NCBI GenBank assembly: GCA_913030805.1
Contig: CAJWDL010000001.1
Coordinates: 80,239-144,238, forward strand
Length of the DNA stretch: 64,000 bases
Source of the DNA: an uncultured Candidatus Pelagibacter sp.
GTDB lineage: Bacteria > Pseudomonadota > Alphaproteobacteria > Pelagibacterales > Pelagibacteraceae
Reading direction: 5' to 3'
The position numbers were made by a program, and so were the translations under genes. Shown in pieces: positions 60,329-64,000 of this stretch. Under the pieces are notes generated by a model. The model worked only from the letters and a program-made list of their open reading frames with translations, did not search any database and was not told the origin of the DNA. Numbering within the stretch: position 1 is the stretch's first letter; every line of letters begins with the position of its first letter.

Positions 60329-62668
60329 CTACGATTTTACTCTTGATTTTTCAGGATCATAAAAAGGAAATTTAATTACTTTTGCAGCGATCCTTTTCTG
60401 ATGACCATCAATTTTACCAATCTCAACATTTGTACCTATGTCTGAATATTTGATATCCATTCTACAAAGTGCAATATTTTTATTTAGCTTAGGAGATATC
60501 ATCCCACTGGTTATTACACCAATGGTAGCTCTTCCTACGTGTACACCATCTCCATTGCTAGCCTGTTCTTTGCCTATTAACTCTAAACCAACAAGTTTTT
60601 TTTGTGGAGACTCTTTTCTTTTAATTAGCGCGTTTTTGCCTACAAAATCATCTTCCTTGGTTTTTAGCGCGACAGAAAATCCAATGCCGGCTTCAAAAGG
60701 ATTCGTTTGATCATTAAATTCGTATCCATAAAATATAAGTCCAGCTTCAATTCTTACCATATCTAAACCTTCTAAACCCATTGGAGCTATGCCTAAATCT
60801 TTTCCTGAATCCCAAACTTTATCCCAAATTTTAGAAGCGTCATTAGGATGACACCAAATTTCAAAACCCAGTTCACCTGTATATCCTGTTCTGGATATAA
60901 TAATCGGTGTGCCCACATGATCATCAATTCTGGCAATAGAAAACCTAAACCATTGAAGTTCATTTATTGTCGGTTGGGTGGGTGGAGTCCAAACAAACTT
61001 CTCTAAAATTTTTCTACTATTTGGTCCCTGAACTGAAATATTATGAATTTGATCAGTTGAAGATTTTACCCAAACTTTATATTTTTTTTTCTTAGCTAAT
61101 TCTCTAAGCCATGTACCACCATATTCTTGACCACCAACCCATCGGAAATTATCTTTGCCTAGGCGAAAAATAGTCCCGTCATCAATCATGCAACCGTTGT
61201 CATAACACATGGCCGAATAACTAACTTGCCCTATTGAAAGTTTTTTGACATTTCTTGTAAGAGCATACTGCATTAAATTTTCAGAGTCTGGACCTACAAT
61301 TTCAAATTTTCTTAACGGAGATAAATCAATTGCTATAGCTTTTTCTCTACAGGCCGTATACTCGTTAATTGTTCCATAATTGGTATAATTATTTGCTAAC
61401 CAATAGCCATTATATTCAATAAAATTTCTAGTAAGTTTGGATGTTTTTTTGTGAAATCCAGTTTCTTTGGTTAATTTTGGTTCCGAGTCTGCTTGCATTC
61501 TAAATGCTATTGCTTTCGAATATTTTTGTTCTTTTGGATAAGTTCTAACAAATATATCAGTAGGATTCCATCCGTTTGCAGGATCAACATCGCATGGGCA
61601 TGCAGAAGAAGCGCATATTAAATCTTTTGACGCTCTAAATAATACATAATCACCAGGTCTTGACCACGGTTCATCAAAAGATGCAACATTTAATTGATTA
61701 ATGCTTGTATTAAAAAAAAGATTAATAGCAGTCCAACCTTTTCTTGATTTCACTTCATATTTTTTTAAAGCATTATTAAAATTTTCCGAACAATTTATAT
61801 GACCGAAGTAACCCATATCTTCATAGTATTTTGCAGTACATGCATAATTAAAAGTATCATGTCTACCAACGGTGTCTCTGACAACTTCAATCATTGGGTC
61901 ATGGTCCATATCGAAAAATTTTGAAAATAAACCGGGTGCGGGGTAGGCAGCTCCCATAAATGTACGGGTGGCTGTAGCATCAATTATACTTTCAATTCTT
62001 TTATCGAGTTTTGCTTTATCAAAAGCCAAAAAATCTGAACACTGTCTACCACCAGGGTCTATGATTTGAATGTACTCTCCAGCTTTTACTTCATAAGTAT
62101 ATGCAGTACGTCTTTTAATAAGTTGTTCGTTTAAAGGGTCACCCAAAGGCTCTGGCAAAACAAATTGCTCTCCATTATTATTATCATCAAATTTAGATTT
62201 ATTTAAAAAAACAGTTAAATCAGTTGGAGGATTTTGATTATGAACGTTCATAGCTTCGCCAGGAGCCGCAAGTATAACTGTGCATTTATCTTTGGATTTT
62301 AAAATTATTTTTTCGCCTGTTAAACAATCTTTATCAAATAATATTGAAGATTTTGCTTTATTAATATCAAAGTTTTTTTGTTTAAATAATTTTGCAATTT
62401 TTTCATCGTTCGAAATTGTTTTTTTTGAAAAACCAGCCTCCGAGTTTTCTTTTAAATTTAATATTGATAGGTCACATTTACCTTTAGAATTAAAAACAAC
62501 AACTTCACATGTTTGCTTGCCTTCATCGTTAATTATTTCTAATTTATCTTCAGGCAAAACTTTTATAACTGATAAACCTCCACCTCTAACAAAATATCTT
62601 TCAACCCCTGGTGGCAAAATCCTTAAGCCGGGATTTCTTATAAACAAACTAGTTGATATGTTTTCCAT
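60329..62668 (-). CDS. tdm: Trimethylamine N-oxide demethylase, Tdm-like (DUF1989-GcvT fusion)
   Basis: About 779 residues from the ATG at 62668 (MENISTSLFI); the track's 62677 is an upstream TTG. An N-terminal DUF1989-type region runs to about residue 390. It includes AGEYIQIIDPGGRQCSDFLA, RHDTFNYACTAKYYEDM and ASSACPCDVDPANGWNPTDI; its clustered Cys fit the zinc site known in Tdm. A GcvT-like folate domain follows from about 410 (GYTGELGFEIWCHPNDASKI, RIEAGLIFYGYEF). Tdm splits TMAO into dimethylamine and formaldehyde, and the GcvT part is thought to pass the formaldehyde to tetrahydrofolate. It is first in the minus-strand operon. Confidence 0.88.
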   Translation of the reverse strand: MENISTSLFIRNPGLRILPPGVERYFVRGGGLSVIKVLPEDKLEIINDEGKQTCEVVVFNSKGKCDLSILNLKENSEAGFSKKTISNDEKIAKLFKQKNFDINKAKSSILFDKDCLTGEKIILKSKDKCTVILAAPGEAMNVHNQNPPTDLTVFLNKSKFDDNNNGEQFVLPEPLGDPLNEQLIKRRTAYTYEVKAGEYIQIIDPGGRQCSDFLAFDKAKLDKRIESIIDATATRTFMGAAYPAPGLFSKFFDMDHDPMIEVVRDTVGRHDTFNYACTAKYYEDMGYFGHINCSENFNNALKKYEVKSRKGWTAINLFFNTSINQLNVASFDEPWSRPGDYVLFRASKDLICASSACPCDVDPANGWNPTDIFVRTYPKEQKYSKAIAFRMQADSEPKLTKETGFHKKTSKLTRNFIEYNGYWLANNYTNYGTINEYTACREKAIAIDLSPLRKFEIVGPDSENLMQYALTRNVKKLSIGQVSYSAMCYDNGCMIDDGTIFRLGKDNFRWVGGQEYGGTWLRELAKKKKYKVWVKSSTDQIHNISVQGPNSRKILEKFVWTPPTQPTINELQWFRFSIARIDDHVGTPIIISRTGYTGELGFEIWCHPNDASKIWDKVWDSGKDLGIAPMGLEGLDMVRIEAGLIFYGYEFNDQTNPFEAGIGFSVALKTKEDDFVGKNALIKRKESPQKKLVGLELIGKEQASNGDGVHVGRATIGVITSGMISPKLNKNIALCRMDIKYSDIGTNVEIGKIDGHQKRIAAKVIKFPFYDPEKSRVKS

Positions 62669-62774
62669 GTGAAACAATAGTATATTAGAGATTAATTTTG
62701 CGCAATTGACATTGACTGATAAAAAATCAGAACATAAACCATGGTAAATGAGTTAAATAGTTAATCAAATTTTG

Positions 62775-63541
62775 ATGACAACGCCTATAATAGAAAAGTT
62801 ATATTTTTCACCTGTTAAATCATTGTCTTTTTCCTATTCACCAAAACTTATAGTTAAAAAAAAATTGGTATCGCGAATGATAGAATTTTTGCTTTTACTA
62901 GACTTATTAATAGGTCAAAAGCAGATAATTATGAAAAAAATCCCAAAGACAGGAATCTAAATTTTTTTTTAACTCTTAAAAATTCTCCCTTTTTGAACAA
63001 ATATAAATTTGATTATAAAATTAATGAATTGTCGTTATTGTTGGACAATAAATTGATTAATAAAATATCATTGGATAAAAGAGATAATTATAAAATTTTT
63101 TCACAAGAATTAATAGACCGTGAAAAGATAACAAAATATATACCTTATCTAATTCACAACATAAATTTTCCGTTTTTTGACAGCATGCCAGATAATACAA
63201 TTTCTCTTATAAACATGAGTAGTATTAAGGATTTCGAAAAAAAAACTAATCGTAAAATTGAACATGAGCGATTTAGAGGAAACATTTATGTAAAAAATAT
63301 TGATCCCTGGATTGAATTTAAATGGATCAACCAAGAAATTTCAATAAATGGTTGTTTATTTAAAGTTTTAAAAAAAATACCCAGATGTGTTGCAACGAAT
63401 TTAATACCCAATTCTGAAACAGCAGACATTAATCTGCTAAAAATGTTAAGAGAAACTTACGGTCATATTTATACGGGAATTTATTTAAGACCATTAAACA
63501 ACGGTGAAATTAATATTGCGGATATTATTAAACAAAATTGA
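62775..63541 (+). pseudogene. MOSC-domain protein split by a one-base frameshift in a run of nine A
   Basis: Frame 1 starts at the ATG at 62775 (TPIIEKLYFSPVKSLSFSYS, a MOSC beta-barrel start). Coding continues in another frame from the A9 tract at 62856-62864. Reading one additional A gives IGIANDRIFAFTRLINRSKA and continues without a break into NKYKFDYKINELSLLL and FRGNIYVKNIDPWIEFKWIN, with a conserved Cys in KIPRCVATNLIP. The repaired protein would be about 255 residues, normal for MOSC proteins. The two ORFs listed in the track are its pieces. Possible explanations are gene inactivation, slippage rescue or a sequencing error. Confidence 0.85.
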
Positions 63542-63558
63542 TGGAAATTTTTGTAGAT

Positions 63559-63665
63559 TGGCAAAACTTCTATAATCGACAAACCTCCACCTCTTACAAA
63601 ATATCCTTCAACCTCTGGTGGTAAAGTTTGAAAACCCATATTGAGTTTAGTTAACAAATTTTCAT
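63559..63665 (-). pseudogene. Decayed 5' fragment of a second tdm copy
   Basis: On the minus strand, after a one-base loss just past the ATG, the frame reads NLLTKLNMGFQTLPPEVEGY, then FVRGGGLSIIEVLP. This matches the tdm N terminus (LPPGVERYFVRGGGLSVIKV) at 18 of 22 positions from LPP onward. Similarity ends near 63559. It also extends upstream of the ATG into the divergent control region (CATGTG, then ATTGAC spacing). This is a truncated duplicate, separated from tdm by the broken MOSC gene. Confidence 0.8.
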
Positions 63666-63709
63666 GTGGAAGAATAATAACTCGATGATTGATTAAGTTT
63701 CAATTCGAA

Positions 63710-63738
63710 TTGACTCTTAGTTGCCCAAACCATACAAT
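63710..63738 (+). promoter_or_regulatory. Predicted promoter of the tmoX-like gene
   Basis: TTGACT (63710-63715), a 17-bp spacer and TACAAT (63733-63738) form a near-consensus sigma70 promoter, 33 bp upstream of the ATG. It lies in the sequence shared with the region upstream of tdm. A strong ribosome site (GGAGGAAAAAAT) precedes the start. Confidence 0.6.
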
Positions 63739-63771
63739 TTTGCCGACAATATTATTATTGGAGGAAAAAAT

Positions 63772-64000
63772 ATGAAAAGACTAATATCTCTTATATCTGC
63801 AATAGTAATTTCTTTAGTTAGCTTTACAGGAATTGCTCTGTCTGCTGATAGTAAGAAACCTACCAGAATTCCAATTCACAATTGGTCAAGCCAAGTGGTA
63901 ATGGCCTATGTGATAGGTGGAATTTTGGAAGACATGGGTGGCAGTGCAGAATATGTCCCAGCAGACTCTCAAAAGGTATACGAATCAATTCGTATCGGTG
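63772..64000 (+). CDS. tmoX: TmoX-like periplasmic binding protein, 5' part (TMAO/quaternary amine ABC uptake)
   Basis: The first 76 codons, cut by the window end. A signal peptide (ISLISAIVISLVSFTGIALS, then AD) is followed by RIPIHNWSSQVVMAYVIGGI and YVPADSQKVYESIRIG. This fits the glycine-betaine/OpuAC-type binding proteins that include TmoX, the TMAO-binding component. Permease and ATPase genes would follow beyond the window. Divergence from the demethylase gene supports TMAO or a related methylated amine as ligand; the visible part is too short to confirm it. Confidence 0.78.
   Translation, partial: MKRLISLISAIVISLVSFTGIALSADSKKPTRIPIHNWSSQVVMAYVIGGILEDMGGSAEYVPADSQKVYESIRIG

Noticed and set aside
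62772-62960. ORF of 62 aa reported as a separate gene
   Set aside because: It is the N-terminal piece of the MOSC protein up to the A9 frameshift; the part after the tract is out-of-frame translation.
63663-63665. Start of a functional small gene encoded by the tdm-like fragment
   Set aside because: A stop codon occurs four codons after the ATG because of a lost base, and homology ends after about 36 codons.
1-64000. CRISPR arrays, insertion sequences, prophage or toxin-antitoxin modules
   Set aside because: Read through on both strands: no regularly spaced repeats, no transposase or integrase motifs, and no phage structural genes were seen.

Overview
The window is 64 kb of very AT-rich, densely packed bacterial chromosome. 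Many genes overlap or sit within a few bases of each other, and most products are small core enzymes. The gene content points to a marine alphaproteobacterium of the SAR11/Pelagibacterales type: a proteorhodopsin followed by ferredoxin and a thioredoxin-reductase-like ferredoxin reductase, a recA-alaS-icd block, an alphaproteobacterial DksA with reduced zinc-finger cysteines, B12 scavenging without synthesis genes, and a trimethylamine N-oxide (TMAO)/methylamine locus next to a TmoX-like binding protein. The lineage is inferred from gene content and order; no search was run.

Layout. 1-2.7 kb: purA (5' end missing), rpoH, rluD. 2.7-5.6 kb: a B12 uptake unit with a sigma70-like promoter, cobalamin riboswitch, TonB receptor and a small membrane protein, followed by tRNA-Arg. 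5.6-22.4 kb: core genes for an ABC exporter, tRNA modification, isoprenoids (ispA, dxs, a long-chain prenyl synthase), aroC, pdxH, sppA, glyQS, ppdK and nadCA. 22.4-26.6 kb: a small accessory region at tRNA-Leu. It holds adenine deaminase, a broken ygfZ tail, a duplicated tRNA 3' end, an alkyltransferase-like protein, a GFA-fold protein and two orphans. 26.7-31.4 kb: dihydroorotase-like protein, proteorhodopsin, ferredoxin, reductase, GST, dksA. 31.4-36.8 kb: two glycosyltransferases, SOS-regulated umuDC, a second GFA protein and a glycerate kinase. 36.8-50.6 kb: tolC, recA, alaS, icd, phospholipid synthesis, rlmE, panB, a YfgM/BamB-like pair, yjbQ.

50.6-64 kb is a methylated-amine locus read mostly on the minus strand: a Tdm-like TMAO demethylase, a SoxB-like flavoprotein, a glutamine-synthetase-like ligase, three N-methylglutamate-synthase-type subunits (mgsABC/glxBCD), a 131-aa unknown, an Amt transporter, two tiny membrane proteins and a GmaS-like ligase. 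A TmoX-like binding protein diverges from it at the window edge. The likely flow is TMAO uptake, demethylation to dimethylamine and formaldehyde, and transfer of methylamine nitrogen through gamma-glutamylmethylamide to N-methylglutamate. No dimethylamine monooxygenase and no complete N-methylglutamate dehydrogenase is visible here.

Most notable: a proteorhodopsin whose proton-donor carboxylate is replaced by Gln (a D-T-Q motif); a MOSC gene broken only by one missing base in a run of nine A; a decayed second copy of the tdm 5' end together with its divergent control region; a tRNA-Leu-flanked insertion carrying part of a foreign ygfZ; and three uncharacterised small proteins within the methylamine locus.
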